The position numbers and the translations under genes were made by a program. Shown piece after piece: positions 1 to 8,425 of a DNA stretch of 64,000 nt (positions are counted from its first letter, which is position 1; the number at the start of each line of letters is the position of its first letter). Under the pieces are notes generated by a model. It saw nothing but the letters and a program-made list of their open reading frames with translations, did not search any database and was not told where the DNA came from. The stretch lies in NCBI RefSeq assembly GCF_046098205.1, contig NZ_JBJURJ010000004.1, positions 248,001 through 312,000 of the forward strand, read 5' to 3'. Source of the DNA: Paenibacillus_AR mesotrionivorans. Its GTDB lineage: Bacteria > Bacillota > Bacilli > Paenibacillales > NBRC-103111.

Positions 1-2
1 AG

Positions 3-809
3 CAAAACCAGCACGGACTGCTGCTGACCTCCGTTGCTGCAGCTGAAGACGGCAGGCTGTACGCTTCCGCGGTGAATGAAGGCATCTTCCGCATCGACAA
101 TACCGCTGCCTGGTCCCGCCTTCCCCATGAGCTTCCGGCTGGCGTTACGGTCAACCGGCTGGAAGCAGAGGATGGCCAAATCTTTGCCTGCACGGAGCAA
201 GGACTGTTCCAGCTGCGGGAAGACGGCTGGCGGACGACCAAGATAACGGTGCCCTGCTACAGGCTGAGAAGCAAGGGCGGAGTCCTCTATGTGGCCACGG
301 GCAACGGATTGTGGTACCGGTTCAACGATAATTGGGTACGGACCAGCTACTCCGAAGAGGCGGTGTTCGATCTGTTTATGACGCCGCAGATGATATTCAT
401 GGCCCGTTCTACAGGCATTTTCCTGTTTGACCGGTACACCCAGTCCTCCGAGGAGTTTAAGGTGGGGAGCTCCGTATCCAGCCTTTGTGTGCTCCACGGT
501 TATTTACTGGGGGCCGACGGATTGGGGAATTTAGTCGCCGGAGATAAGCGGGGGCGCTTCAATACCCACCACTATAAGGGGATCCGGATTTTTTCGCTGG
601 AATCCTGCGAGGGCCGGATTTATGCCTGCACCAGCAGGGGCCTGTACCAGGTTCTGTATTGGAAGGACCGGTTCCACCTGTGCTCGGCGGTCACCGGTTT
701 CCCTGTGACGGATGTGGCCTTCGACAAGGATAATCTATATTTGTCCACCTATTTTGAAGGGCTGCGCATTCTGCCCAGACGGCGGAGCCATGTGTCCGGT
801 GAAGCCTGA
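3..809 (+). CDS. Beta-propeller-like protein, 5' end outside the window
   Basis: The frame is open from the first bases of the window, so the N-terminus is missing; a GTG at 72 lies inside the frame and is probably not the start. The protein shows repeated blade-like segments of about 40 residues in which a GLFQL, GLWYR, GIFLF or GLYQV strand follows a short hydrophobic strand and a glycine turn. This pattern is typical of propeller repeats such as those in WD40-like or two-component-sensor propellers. No catalytic motif, signal peptide or membrane segment is visible in the part present. A clear terminator follows. Function cannot be assigned; a ligand-binding or scaffolding propeller is the most that can be said. 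Confidence 0.75.
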   Translation, partial: QNQHGLLLTSVAAAEDGRLYASAVNEGIFRIDNTAAWSRLPHELPAGVTVNRLEAEDGQIFACTEQGLFQLREDGWRTTKITVPCYRLRSKGGVLYVATGNGLWYRFNDNWVRTSYSEEAVFDLFMTPQMIFMARSTGIFLFDRYTQSSEEFKVGSSVSSLCVLHGYLLGADGLGNLVAGDKRGRFNTHHYKGIRIFSLESCEGRIYACTSRGLYQVLYWKDRFHLCSAVTGFPVTDVAFDKDNLYLSTYFEGLRILPRRRSHVSGEA

Positions 810-836
810 ACCATTTTTCTACAAATGATGTCTGCC

Positions 837-860
837 AAACCCGGGCCTGCCCGGGTTTTT
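837..860 (+). terminator. Rho-independent terminator
   Basis: A perfect 9-bp stem (AAACCCGGG with CCCGGGTTT) around a 4-base loop runs into five T residues, 28 bases after the stop of the propeller gene. Confidence 0.85.
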
Positions 861-984
861 GGTGCGAGAACGGCTCCCTGGGCAGAAGCTGCCAACATTT
901 ATGAAAGGGCTATTTCGCACTCGTACAGGTTTAGTGTACAATTGAGGGGACGAACGCGCATGACGAGGAAGGAGAATGGATTGA

Positions 985-1851
985 ATGACCGTCAAAATTA
1001 TAACCGACAGCGCTGCCGATCTTCCCAAGGAACTGGTGGCACAGCATGGCATAGAAGTGCTCCCGCTAATGGTTTACCTGGATAACCAGGAATTCCGGGA
1101 CGGAGAAACCATGAACCCCCAGGAGATGTTCCGGGGTATGCGGGAGGGCAAGGTTTACAAAACGGCCCAGGTCCCACTTCAAATCTTCCGGGAAGTGTTC
1201 CAGCGTCATGCCGAAAACGGCGATATCTGCATCTATGTGGCATTTTCCTCCGCTTTGTCCGGAACCTACCAGTCCGCCGTCCTGGCGAAGAATGAAATTC
1301 TTGAGGATTACCCGGATGTGAAGCTTGAGGTTATCGATACCAAATGCGCTTCCATGGGCTTCGGTCTGGTGGTGCTGATGGCAGCGGAGCTGGCTGCAGA
1401 AGGCAAAAGCCAGGATGAAATTATCGAGGCAATCCGGTTCCATGCCCTTCATATGGAGCATATTTTCACAGTGGATAATCTGGAGTATCTGTACCGGGGC
1501 GGACGTGTCAGTAAAACCGCCGCTTTTATCGGTGGGCTTCTGAATATTAAGCCGGTGCTGCACGTGGAGGATGGCAAGCTGATCCCCATCGAGAAGCTGC
1601 GTGGCCGGCGCAAGGTCCTGGACCGGATGGCAGCCATTATGGCGGAGCGGGGGATCAGCCAAGACCAGCAGGTCATCGGTATCTCCCATGGGGACGATAT
1701 CGAAGCGGCCCACAGTCTGCGCGACATGATCCGGGAGCGCTTCGGCTCCAAGGAATTCATCATATCCCAGATTGGCGGTGCGGTAGGCGCTCACTCTGGA
1801 CCGGGGACTCTTGCTCTTTTTTTCCTGAACAAGCTGAATCCCGGCCGCTAA
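985..1851 (+). CDS. DegV family fatty-acid-binding protein
   Basis: This 288-residue protein has the full DegV layout: N-terminal TDSAADLP (residues 7-14), a SSALSGTYQSA loop near residue 90, then YLYRGGRVSK and GGLLNIKP in the second half. DegV proteins bind a fatty acid between two alpha/beta domains; FakB members hand it to the FakA kinase for phospholipid synthesis. No fakA lies nearby, so the partner is unknown. The ATG start follows AAGGAGAATGG. The gene stands alone between two terminators and is probably monocistronic. Confidence 0.93.
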   Translation: MTVKIITDSAADLPKELVAQHGIEVLPLMVYLDNQEFRDGETMNPQEMFRGMREGKVYKTAQVPLQIFREVFQRHAENGDICIYVAFSSALSGTYQSAVLAKNEILEDYPDVKLEVIDTKCASMGFGLVVLMAAELAAEGKSQDEIIEAIRFHALHMEHIFTVDNLEYLYRGGRVSKTAAFIGGLLNIKPVLHVEDGKLIPIEKLRGRRKVLDRMAAIMAERGISQDQQVIGISHGDDIEAAHSLRDMIRERFGSKEFIISQIGGAVGAHSGPGTLALFFLNKLNPGR

Positions 1852-1877
1852 TCCCTTCACAGCATCTTTTACAGAAG

Positions 1878-1917
1878 AACCTTATGCGCCCTGCAGTCAG
1901 GGCGGTAGGGTTTTTTC
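1878..1917 (+). terminator. Terminator after degV-family gene
   Basis: An imperfect GC-rich hairpin (CGCCCTG pairing with CAGGGCG, extended by AACC/GGTT) ends in six T residues, 26 bases after the stop codon. Confidence 0.75.
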
Positions 1918-2034
1918 GTTTTTTGGTACAGCGGATGAAATTTCCAAGGGATAGCCATACTACAAATATTGCGGGGAAAATATAAACATTTTGTTAAACT
2001 TGGCTGAAAGTTTACGATGAAAGATGTCGCTTTG

Positions 2035-2076
2035 TTTACAAAATCTTAATACAAGACGATTAAATTGTGATATGAT
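2035..2076 (+). promoter_or_regulatory. Extended -10 promoter with possible Pho-box repeats for pit
   Basis: TGATATGAT at 2068-2076 is an extended -10 element 61 bases before the pit start. Just upstream, TTTACA (2035-2040) and TTAATA (2046-2051) are 11 bp apart, the spacing and consensus of PhoP direct repeats in Bacillus. Further weak matches (TTAAAC, TTTACG) lie upstream but off phase. PhoP control is an inference from two repeats only. Confidence 0.4.
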
Positions 2077-2136
2077 GGCAAATGGAGCACATGACAGCTC
2101 TTGTTAGACTCAAGGAAACGTTCAGGGGGATTTTTC

Positions 2137-3132
2137 GTGACATTCATCATTATTATTGTTGCTTTGGCCTTGTTGTTCGACTTCATCAATGGTTTTCATG
2201 ATACGGCCAATGCTATCGCTACTGCTGTGTCCACCAAAGCCCTTTCACCGAGAGTTGCCATCTTGATGGCCGCTGTGCTGAACTTTGTCGGAGCCATTCT
2301 GTTTGACGGCGTCGCCAAAAACGTAGGAGGCAGCATCGCCGATCCGTTCCACGTCAGCAACGGTATGGAGATTATCACCGCTACGCTGATCTCGGCTATC
2401 CTGTGGAATCTGCTCACCTGGTACTTCGGCATTCCGTCGTCGTCCTCCCATACGCTTATCGGTTCTTTGGCCGGTGCGGTTATTGCCGGTGCGGGCATGG
2501 ACGCTCTTCACTGGGGCGGCTTCCAAAAGATTGTACTGGGTCTGATCCTTTCTCCCTTCCTGGCATTCGGCTTGGGCTTTCTGATGCTGGTTCTGATCCG
2601 CCAGATCGTGAAGGTGCTGGGCAATCGCAGCCCGGGCAAGGTGAACCGGAACTTCCGGCTGCTGCAAATTGTGTCTGCGGGTCTGCAATCCTTCTCCCAC
2701 GGGGCCAATGATGCCCAGAAGGCAATGGGGATTATCGTATTTGCCCTGGTAGCGGGAAACTTCCACTCGGATATGTCCGTTCCGATATGGGTCAAGCTGG
2801 CTGCCGCCACCTCCATGGCGCTGGGTACGTCCATCGGCGGCTGGAAGATCATCGAAACCGTCAGCCGCAAGATCATCAAGATCGAACCGATGAATGGCTT
2901 CGCATCGGACCTGACCTCCACGGTCATCCTTCAATCGGGTACAGCATTGGGTCTGCCTTTGTCCACGACTCACGTTATTACCTCGTCCATTATCGGTACC
3001 GGGTCGGCCATCCGCTACAAGTCCATTAACTGGGGTGTAGTCGGCAAGATGGTCATGACGTGGATTATTACGATTCCGATTTCCATAGCCCTCGCCTATG
3101 TGATCTACCAGCTGATCTTCGGTTGGTTTTAA
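2137..3132 (+). CDS. pit: Low-affinity inorganic phosphate transporter (PiT family)
   Basis: A 331-residue integral membrane protein with the inverted duplication typical of PiT permeases: GFHDTANAIATAVSTKAL near the N-terminus and SHGANDAQKAMGI in the second half, surrounded by about ten hydrophobic helices. PiT proteins import phosphate or metal-phosphate with protons. The GTG at 2137 is preferred over an in-frame TTG at 2101 because AGGGGGAT lies at the right distance and the protein then begins directly with its first membrane helix. Many Bacillus pit genes follow a DUF47 (PhoU-like) gene; none is present here. A terminator follows. Confidence 0.95.
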   Translation: MTFIIIIVALALLFDFINGFHDTANAIATAVSTKALSPRVAILMAAVLNFVGAILFDGVAKNVGGSIADPFHVSNGMEIITATLISAILWNLLTWYFGIPSSSSHTLIGSLAGAVIAGAGMDALHWGGFQKIVLGLILSPFLAFGLGFLMLVLIRQIVKVLGNRSPGKVNRNFRLLQIVSAGLQSFSHGANDAQKAMGIIVFALVAGNFHSDMSVPIWVKLAAATSMALGTSIGGWKIIETVSRKIIKIEPMNGFASDLTSTVILQSGTALGLPLSTTHVITSSIIGTGSAIRYKSINWGVVGKMVMTWIITIPISIALAYVIYQLIFGWF

Positions 3133-3167
3133 GAGGGTCCGGGTTGAATAAAAAAACCGTTATTCGT

Positions 3168-3197
3168 ACGGCCGGGAATCCGGCCGTTTTTGCTTTT
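3168..3197 (+). terminator. Terminator after pit
   Basis: A perfect 8-bp stem (ACGGCCGG with CCGGCCGT) with loop GAAT is followed by TTTTTGCTTTTTT. Confidence 0.9.
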
Positions 3198-3315
3198 TTG
3201 CGGAAGACTCCCACCCAAATGGAATTAACAGGAAAAAAGCCGCTGGTCAGACCGGTGTATTTTGGGGTATTATTTTTGTATCCTATTTTTTACATAGTGA
3301 AATGAGGTGCGGAAG

Positions 3316-4422
3316 TTGAAATTGGCCAAAAGTTTGTTGGCTTTGGTCCTTCTTGGAGCGCTGGCCGCCGGCTGCGGAAGCAAGACGGGGAATGAGGCTT
3401 CGCGGGGGGAAAATACCGAGTTGGAAACCATCCAGAACGGCGTTGTCCTTTATTATGACAGTTCCCCGCAATCCCAAAGCCTGCTTGGTGCGCTGACAGA
3501 GCTGTCCAAGTCAGAAAAGTTCGATCTGGTGACCATCGATGTGGCGAAGGACAAAAGCAAGCTGGACAAGTACGAGAAGGACAACCAGAAGCTGATTGCC
3601 GGTTATCAGGAAGTGCGTAGCCTGGAAGCAGGACTGTCCAAGCTGAAGCTGGCCGGTAACGCCAACAGCAAGGACCAGCTTAACAATGTAATGCTGAATT
3701 ACCGCAAGGCGCTGAATCTGGTGAAAAACGGCAAGCTGAATGCCGACCAGGAGAAGGAGCTGGACGGGCTGGTGAAGGATATAGCCGGCAAGCAGGAGCT
3801 GTCGGAGGCCGATCTGAAGAAGCTGCTGGAGCTTCAGAAGGATGCCCGGCTGAAGGTTCCGGTGTACAGCGCTCTGGACGGGGATGCGGCGCCGGAGAAG
3901 CTGCCTGTGATGAAGGTCATTTATGAAGGCAACCACCGGACCTCTTTCTATTTCGGCCAAAAGCCGATTCCGGCGGAAACGCTGGCTAATGCTGAAAACC
4001 TCCGCTTTTATCTAAAGGAAAAGGCCTGGATCAGCAACTTTCAGGTTTCCAGCGACGGCCCCACCATCGAGAAGAAGCTGGAGAACAAGGACACCTTTAT
4101 CCTGCTGGTCTGGGGCAACAGCTGCCCCCATTGCCACAAGGTGATGCCGGTGTTGGACAAGCTGACCAGCCAGACCGGAATCAAGGTGGAACGGATCGAC
4201 ACCTTCAATGAAAGCAACAACAAGGCCTATGCCAAGATGGCGGCCTCGGGCAAATACGGGCTCACCCAAATCAAGTGGGTGCCGACGCTTGTGTTTATCA
4301 AGGACGGCCAGCAGCAGTCGACCATCGGCGTTTACGATTGGGCGGTGGAGAATGCCACGGCCGATATGGGCTATGATATTGACGACTCCAAGATCAAGGC
4401 CTTTATGGAAAAGGCCAAATAG
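3316..4422 (+). CDS. Membrane-anchored lipoprotein with tandem thioredoxin-like domains
   Basis: The precursor has a short basic N-terminus, a hydrophobic stretch and the lipobox LAAGC, so it is probably lipid-anchored outside the membrane. The C-terminal third is a thioredoxin fold with the active site WGNSCPHC and the cis-proline element WVPTLVF. The N-terminal part (VVLYYDSSPQSQ followed by an LVTIDVAKDK strand) also looks like the start of a thioredoxin fold, but with SPQSQ in place of CxxC and a helical insertion. The double fold is an inference. The TTG at 3316 has GAGGTG at good spacing; the GTG at 3307 would overlap that site. A thiol-disulfide role at the cell surface is likely; the partner is unknown. 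Confidence 0.85.
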   Translation: MKLAKSLLALVLLGALAAGCGSKTGNEASRGENTELETIQNGVVLYYDSSPQSQSLLGALTELSKSEKFDLVTIDVAKDKSKLDKYEKDNQKLIAGYQEVRSLEAGLSKLKLAGNANSKDQLNNVMLNYRKALNLVKNGKLNADQEKELDGLVKDIAGKQELSEADLKKLLELQKDARLKVPVYSALDGDAAPEKLPVMKVIYEGNHRTSFYFGQKPIPAETLANAENLRFYLKEKAWISNFQVSSDGPTIEKKLENKDTFILLVWGNSCPHCHKVMPVLDKLTSQTGIKVERIDTFNESNNKAYAKMAASGKYGLTQIKWVPTLVFIKDGQQQSTIGVYDWAVENATADMGYDIDDSKIKAFMEKAK

Positions 4423-4454
4423 AACAGACAAGCGACGGCGCCGCCTCGGCTTGC

Positions 4455-4502
4455 AAAAGGCTGTTCCTTCTCCTGCCCGGGAGGAGGGGCGGCTTTTTTT
4501 GG
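4455..4502 (+). terminator. Terminator after thioredoxin-like lipoprotein gene
   Basis: A long hairpin with one bulge (AAAAGGCTG... pairing with ...GGGGCGGCTTTT) ends in a seven-T run. Confidence 0.7.
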
Positions 4503-4642
4503 GTGGTGGTGCGAGGAGGTGGGGGAGGGGGTGCTATACGACGGCTAACGGACACCACGGCCCTTATTTGCCGTTTTTTCGGTTGTTTTTGGATCTAACC
4601 CCACTCCGTATGGTACAAAGATCAAACAAATCTGGCCTTATC

Positions 4643-4817
4643 CTGCAAAAGTGCAGCTATTCTGCTGGAATTCCGCCTCTTCCTGCCCTCAAATGCAAAA
4701 GTACATCTATTTTCCTCAGCGGGGCACATCTTGCTCACATCTGACGAAAATAACTGCACTTTTGCAGGATAGACCGTAAAACGAAGGTTTGTCTACAAAA
4801 TAACTGCACTTTTACAT
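4643..4817 (+). repeat. Composite repeat element, copy 1 (four CTGCAAAAGTGCAG-type units, two forward, two inverted)
   Basis: Four 14-bp near-palindromic units begin at 4643, 4693, 4754 and 4804. The first two read CTGCAAAAGTGCAG (or a variant) followed by CTATT; the last two are the reverse complement preceded by AAAATAA. Unit spacings are 50, 61 and 50 bp. The second copy, starting at 22999, has spacings 51, 61 and 50 bp. The element fills the gap between convergent genes and no coding potential is seen in it. Confidence 0.85.
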
Positions 4818-4881
4818 TTCGGAAGAGGTTGGGAGTCACGTTACATGTGCGCGCTCCCTCCACAATTCCTAGAATACGCTA

Positions 4882-5694
4882 CTAGCTGCCGTTATCCCTC
4901 TCCAGCAGTGTTACCCGCCAGGGGCAAATCTCCACCATTCCTGCGCGGAGATAGACGCTCCTGGCCGCCGGATTGGTGTAAAACAAATACGGAAATTTCC
5001 CCTCCTGCAGCAGAAGGTTAAACAGTGCCGTCAGCACTTGTGCAGCATATCCTTTGTTCCGGAAATCCGGATGGGTTACTACGCCGGTAATAAGGGCGCT
5101 TTGCTTCCGCTCGTGGAAGGTAGAGACGGCTGCCACCATCCTGCCATCCGTACGGAGATAGACTGTCCGGTCAGGGGAGGAGGCGAGCCTGTTCCACTCC
5201 CGGCTGATGTACCCCTCTTCGTCGCCGGATAAGCCGGCATATTCTTCCGCTGACACAAGGAGACGGTAGTGCTCCCGCAGCTCTTCTCGAGCGGTTATCG
5301 TGCAAACAGCGGTACCCCGGGAGCGGCTCAGAGGAACGGCCTGCTTTACCATGCCCAGGTGGGAAAGAGTGTTTCTGGAGGGGGTGTAATCCCGGCAGAC
5401 CCGTTGGACCAAGCTGTCGGGACCGGATACCTTGGCAAAGGATAGCTGTCTCAGAATATGCCGGTAAGCCTCCGGTTCCCGGTCATCAGGACTATAATAG
5501 GTCAGATTATTGAAGTTGTTCAGCAGCAAAGACATCAGCCGTCCTGACTCAAATTCTCCGAATACGAGAAAATGTTCCCCCGCGTAGCCGTTCCATATCA
5601 AATCATCGAGAAGAAAATGGTAATGGTCCATTTCATTCCCAAACAGGGTAAGCACTTCTGTGTGGTTGGCCGCAGTTAAGCGTCTGACTCCCAT
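4882..5694 (-). CDS. GNAT family N-acetyltransferase
   Basis: A 270-residue protein whose C-terminal half holds the acetyl-CoA-binding pattern of GNAT enzymes: ALITGVVTHPDFRNKGYAAQVLTAL is the strand and pyrophosphate loop, followed by FYTNPAARSVYLRAG. The N-terminal half is a less conserved domain of the kind seen in two-domain GNAT proteins. The ATG at 5694 follows GGAGG; a longer open frame upstream has no support. The substrate is unknown. It lies downstream of the DUF4177 gene on the same strand, beyond that gene's terminator. Confidence 0.85.
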   Translation of the reverse strand: MGVRRLTAANHTEVLTLFGNEMDHYHFLLDDLIWNGYAGEHFLVFGEFESGRLMSLLLNNFNNLTYYSPDDREPEAYRHILRQLSFAKVSGPDSLVQRVCRDYTPSRNTLSHLGMVKQAVPLSRSRGTAVCTITAREELREHYRLLVSAEEYAGLSGDEEGYISREWNRLASSPDRTVYLRTDGRMVAAVSTFHERKQSALITGVVTHPDFRNKGYAAQVLTALFNLLLQEGKFPYLFYTNPAARSVYLRAGMVEICPWRVTLLERDNGS

Positions 5695-5793
5695 ATACGA
5701 AAACCTCCGCGTCTTTCCGAATAATCCTGATATGTATGTTCTCCTTATCTTACGGCGGTTTGGATTTGCGGGGAAAGGTAGAGTTTGGCTGAT

Positions 5794-5819
5794 AAAAAAA
5801 CCGGCCCTCAGCAGGCCGG
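5794..5819 (-). terminator. Terminator after the DUF4177 gene (minus strand)
   Basis: On the minus strand, TCCGGCC pairs with GGCCGG around a short loop and runs into seven T residues, just after the DUF4177 stop codon. Confidence 0.8.
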
Positions 5820-5830
5820 ATTGATTCACT

Positions 5831-6028
5831 TTATGTACGTTTTCTTTTGAAGATGCAAACGACCTCTCGGGAGGCCCCTTGGCCCATGCTGGTGTCGAAG
5901 GTGTTAGCCAGCTCCCAGCCCAGACCGCCCAGGGCATTGAGCTCCTCCTCTAATTCGTGCAGGTCAACCTTGCCTCCGAAAAAGCCTTTTGTTTCTACCT
6001 TGAGGGTTTTGTACTCCCAGGTTTCCAT
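5831..6028 (-). CDS. DUF4177 domain protein
   Basis: A 65-residue cytoplasmic protein starting METWEYKTLKVE, with the LNxLGxxGWEL core that defines DUF4177 (here LNALGGLGWELANTF) and a basic end KRKRT. The family is common in Firmicutes and has no established function. The ATG at 6028 has AAGGAG nine bases upstream; an in-frame ATG three codons earlier directly abuts that site and is less likely. It is expressed as its own unit, with a terminator directly downstream. Confidence 0.88.
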   Translation of the reverse strand: METWEYKTLKVETKGFFGGKVDLHELEEELNALGGLGWELANTFDTSMGQGASREVVCIFKRKRT

Positions 6029-6175
6029 ACTGATCATCTCCTTGAAATGTTCTTGCCGATATGCCTTTATACGGCTTAGCCCCGTGGCGGTTTCACCGGA
6101 AGAAGGGCCTGGGGCAGGCTGTTCGGCGATAAGTCCAATGTTTTCCAGACAGGATGTGCCCGGCTTGCCAAAGCC

Positions 6176-6184
6176 TGCTATAAT
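6176..6184 (+). promoter_or_regulatory. Extended -10 promoter upstream of ecsA
   Basis: TGCTATAAT matches the extended -10 consensus exactly and lies 46 bases before the chosen ecsA start. No good -35 hexamer is seen at 17 bp, which is usual for extended -10 promoters. Confidence 0.55.
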
Positions 6185-6229
6185 GAGACTATTGATTTTA
6201 AGGTGTGTGGAAGGGATGGTAGGCTGCTA

Positions 6230-6928
6230 ATGGGAAAATTGACGGTTCAAATCGAGGAAGCGGGTTATGAGGGCAGAAGCCGCGTCATTTCGGATATTGC
6301 ATTTACGGTGGGGGAAGGGGAACTGGTGGGGCTGATCGGCCCCAACGGCGCAGGCAAAAGCACCACCATCAAGGCGGTGCTGGGGTTGCTCAAGGATGTG
6401 AAGGGCAAGGTGGAGTTTCCCGGTGGATCGCCCAATTACGCGTACATTCCCGAGCATCCCGTGCTGTACGATGAGCTTACCCTGTGGGAGCATCTGCGGC
6501 TGGCGGCCTCGGCATTCGGTCTGGATGACGCCACCTTCGAGGCGAGGGCCACGGAGCTTCTGGAGCGCTTCCGTCTGACGGGGGCAAAGCATGATCTGCC
6601 TACGGGTTTTTCCAAAGGGATGCAGCAGAAGCTGATGCTTATCATCGGCTTCATCCATGAGCCGGAGCTGTATATCGTGGACGAGCCCTTCATCGGGCTG
6701 GACCCGCGGGCCATTAAGGAGTTTCTCGACATGCTGGATTCGGAGCGCAAACGCGGAGCGGGCGTCCTGATGTCCACCCACGTGCTGGATACGGCGGAGC
6801 GGATTTGCAGCTCTTTTCTACTGGTGAATGAAGGCAAGCTGATCGCTTCGGGCGAAATGCAGGATATCCGCGCCAAATGCGGGTTGCCCGGGGCATCTCT
6901 GTTCGATTGCTTTCATGCGCTTACTTAG
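6230..6928 (+). CDS. ecsA: ABC transporter ATP-binding protein, EcsA type
   Basis: A 232-residue ATPase with Walker A GPNGAGKS at residues 37-44, a signature region FSKGMQQKL, Walker B LYIVDEPF and the switch histidine in STHV. The next gene is a clear EcsB membrane protein, so this is the ATPase of the Ecs exporter. In Bacillus subtilis EcsA-EcsB affects secretion, competence and regulated proteolysis through RasP. The third gene, ecsC, is absent here. The ATG at 6230 is used because the family begins close to this point; a GTG at 6203 is a longer alternative. Confidence 0.9.
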   Translation: MGKLTVQIEEAGYEGRSRVISDIAFTVGEGELVGLIGPNGAGKSTTIKAVLGLLKDVKGKVEFPGGSPNYAYIPEHPVLYDELTLWEHLRLAASAFGLDDATFEARATELLERFRLTGAKHDLPTGFSKGMQQKLMLIIGFIHEPELYIVDEPFIGLDPRAIKEFLDMLDSERKRGAGVLMSTHVLDTAERICSSFLLVNEGKLIASGEMQDIRAKCGLPGASLFDCFHALT

Positions 6929-7006
6929 GATGGGCATACGCACCCTAAGCTTTGCCGCAAGGCAAGGCCGTTCCCGTAAGCAACTTCGAATAGGAGGCTT
7001 CCCAAG

Positions 7007-8251
7007 ATGAGTAACATGCTCACTCCCCAAAAAGTAGCCTGGCAGCGGATCCGGAGCAATGCAGGGTTCCAATACCGGGCATGGAAAATGGCCATAGACT
7101 GGGTCATCGCCCTTTATATTGTGCTGCCCGCAGCCGCCGTGCTGATTTATCAATATATCTCCTGGTGGAAGGGGACGCCCGTTTGGCTGGAAATGGTGCC
7201 CTATACCGTGTTCCGGGCTTATTTGTTCGTGGCGGCCATTACCGGTACCATCCGGTATTATGTGGAGGAGGCGGACCAGCTTTTCCTGGTCCAACGGACC
7301 TCCTGGTTCCGCAAGCTAATGCGGACGGGGACGGCCTTTTCCTTAATCTCGAGTGCCTTGGTGCTGGCAGGAATGGGAGTGCTTCTGTACCCCCTGTTGC
7401 GCAATGGCTACGGGGTCAATCCGCTGGAGGCGGTGTTCCTGTTTCTTCTGACGTACCTGGTCAAAATCTACCTGATGCTGGGCAAGCAGCAGCTGGAGCT
7501 GGCGGCATCCGGCTGGAGAAGTGTGGTCATCCGGATTATCGCCACTCCGGTGCTGGCTGCCGTGTTTGGCTTCCTGACCCACTGGACGTCGGTGAGCCAT
7601 CTTTATGCGGCGCTGATTGCGCTGTGCCTGGCGGCGCCACTTTTCTGGCTGGTACCCGCCCGGATCCGGGCCAGGGGCACCTTTTATAAGGATGCCCAGC
7701 GGGAGCGGGAGGAACGGATGAAGCTGGCGGGGATGCTTATGAGCGCAGCCGGATACCGTGTTCCGCGGAAAACAAGGTCCAAGAAGAAGCGGGCCTTCCT
7801 GTTTCCGGCCTCCCGCAAGCTGTTTAAGGAGCGCACCCAGGAGAATGTGCTGGCGGAGTCCCTTATCAAGGGGATTTTGCGCAACGGCTCCAAGCTTAAG
7901 CTGGCGGGAATGCTGCTGCTGGCGGCTACAACGGCAGTGGCTGTTTGCCCCAATAGCACCATCCGTCTGATCGTGGCTGTGGCCACAGGAGCGCTGTTCG
8001 CCTGGATGTCCAAATCCTTTGCCCGGGAAGCGGCCACGGAGGAGTATGTCCGGCTTTTCCCGTGGAAGGATACGGTGCGTATGGAGGCCTTCGTCAAAGC
8101 GGGTGGCAGCCTTACAGGACCGGCCTGCGCCTGGCTGGGATTACTGTGCGGACTGCTGAACGGGGACCTGCTGCAAGCGGTAGTGATGCTGCCGCTGGGT
8201 TATTTCTTCGGCAAGATGGCCTCGCGGATGTTCGGCATGAACGGGCTGTAG
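7007..8251 (+). CDS. ecsB: EcsB-type ABC transporter membrane protein
   Basis: A 414-residue polytopic membrane protein with about ten hydrophobic segments in two groups separated by a basic cytoplasmic stretch (KTRSKKKRAFLF). It matches EcsB in length, in the N-terminal region around IRSNAGFQYRAWK, and in following an EcsA ATPase. The start has AGGAGG at good spacing. The two genes are about 80 bp apart and probably form one operon. EcsB is the permease half of the transporter; its substrate is not firmly established in any species. Confidence 0.9.
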   Translation: MSNMLTPQKVAWQRIRSNAGFQYRAWKMAIDWVIALYIVLPAAAVLIYQYISWWKGTPVWLEMVPYTVFRAYLFVAAITGTIRYYVEEADQLFLVQRTSWFRKLMRTGTAFSLISSALVLAGMGVLLYPLLRNGYGVNPLEAVFLFLLTYLVKIYLMLGKQQLELAASGWRSVVIRIIATPVLAAVFGFLTHWTSVSHLYAALIALCLAAPLFWLVPARIRARGTFYKDAQREREERMKLAGMLMSAAGYRVPRKTRSKKKRAFLFPASRKLFKERTQENVLAESLIKGILRNGSKLKLAGMLLLAATTAVAVCPNSTIRLIVAVATGALFAWMSKSFAREAATEEYVRLFPWKDTVRMEAFVKAGGSLTGPACAWLGLLCGLLNGDLLQAVVMLPLGYFFGKMASRMFGMNGL

Positions 8252-8425
8252 GACAGGGCTGATTGGGTGAGGGCAGCGAACCTAGCCCAACGTCATTGGA
8301 GGCAAACATGCATATAAATGGCTGCTCCCGAAGGTACATTGGTGCTATGCAAGAAAAAGGCAACCTGCGGGTAAGCTAGCTAGGTGACCAAAACGTGCAT
8401 ATGGCCAAGAAAGGGGACCTTTACA

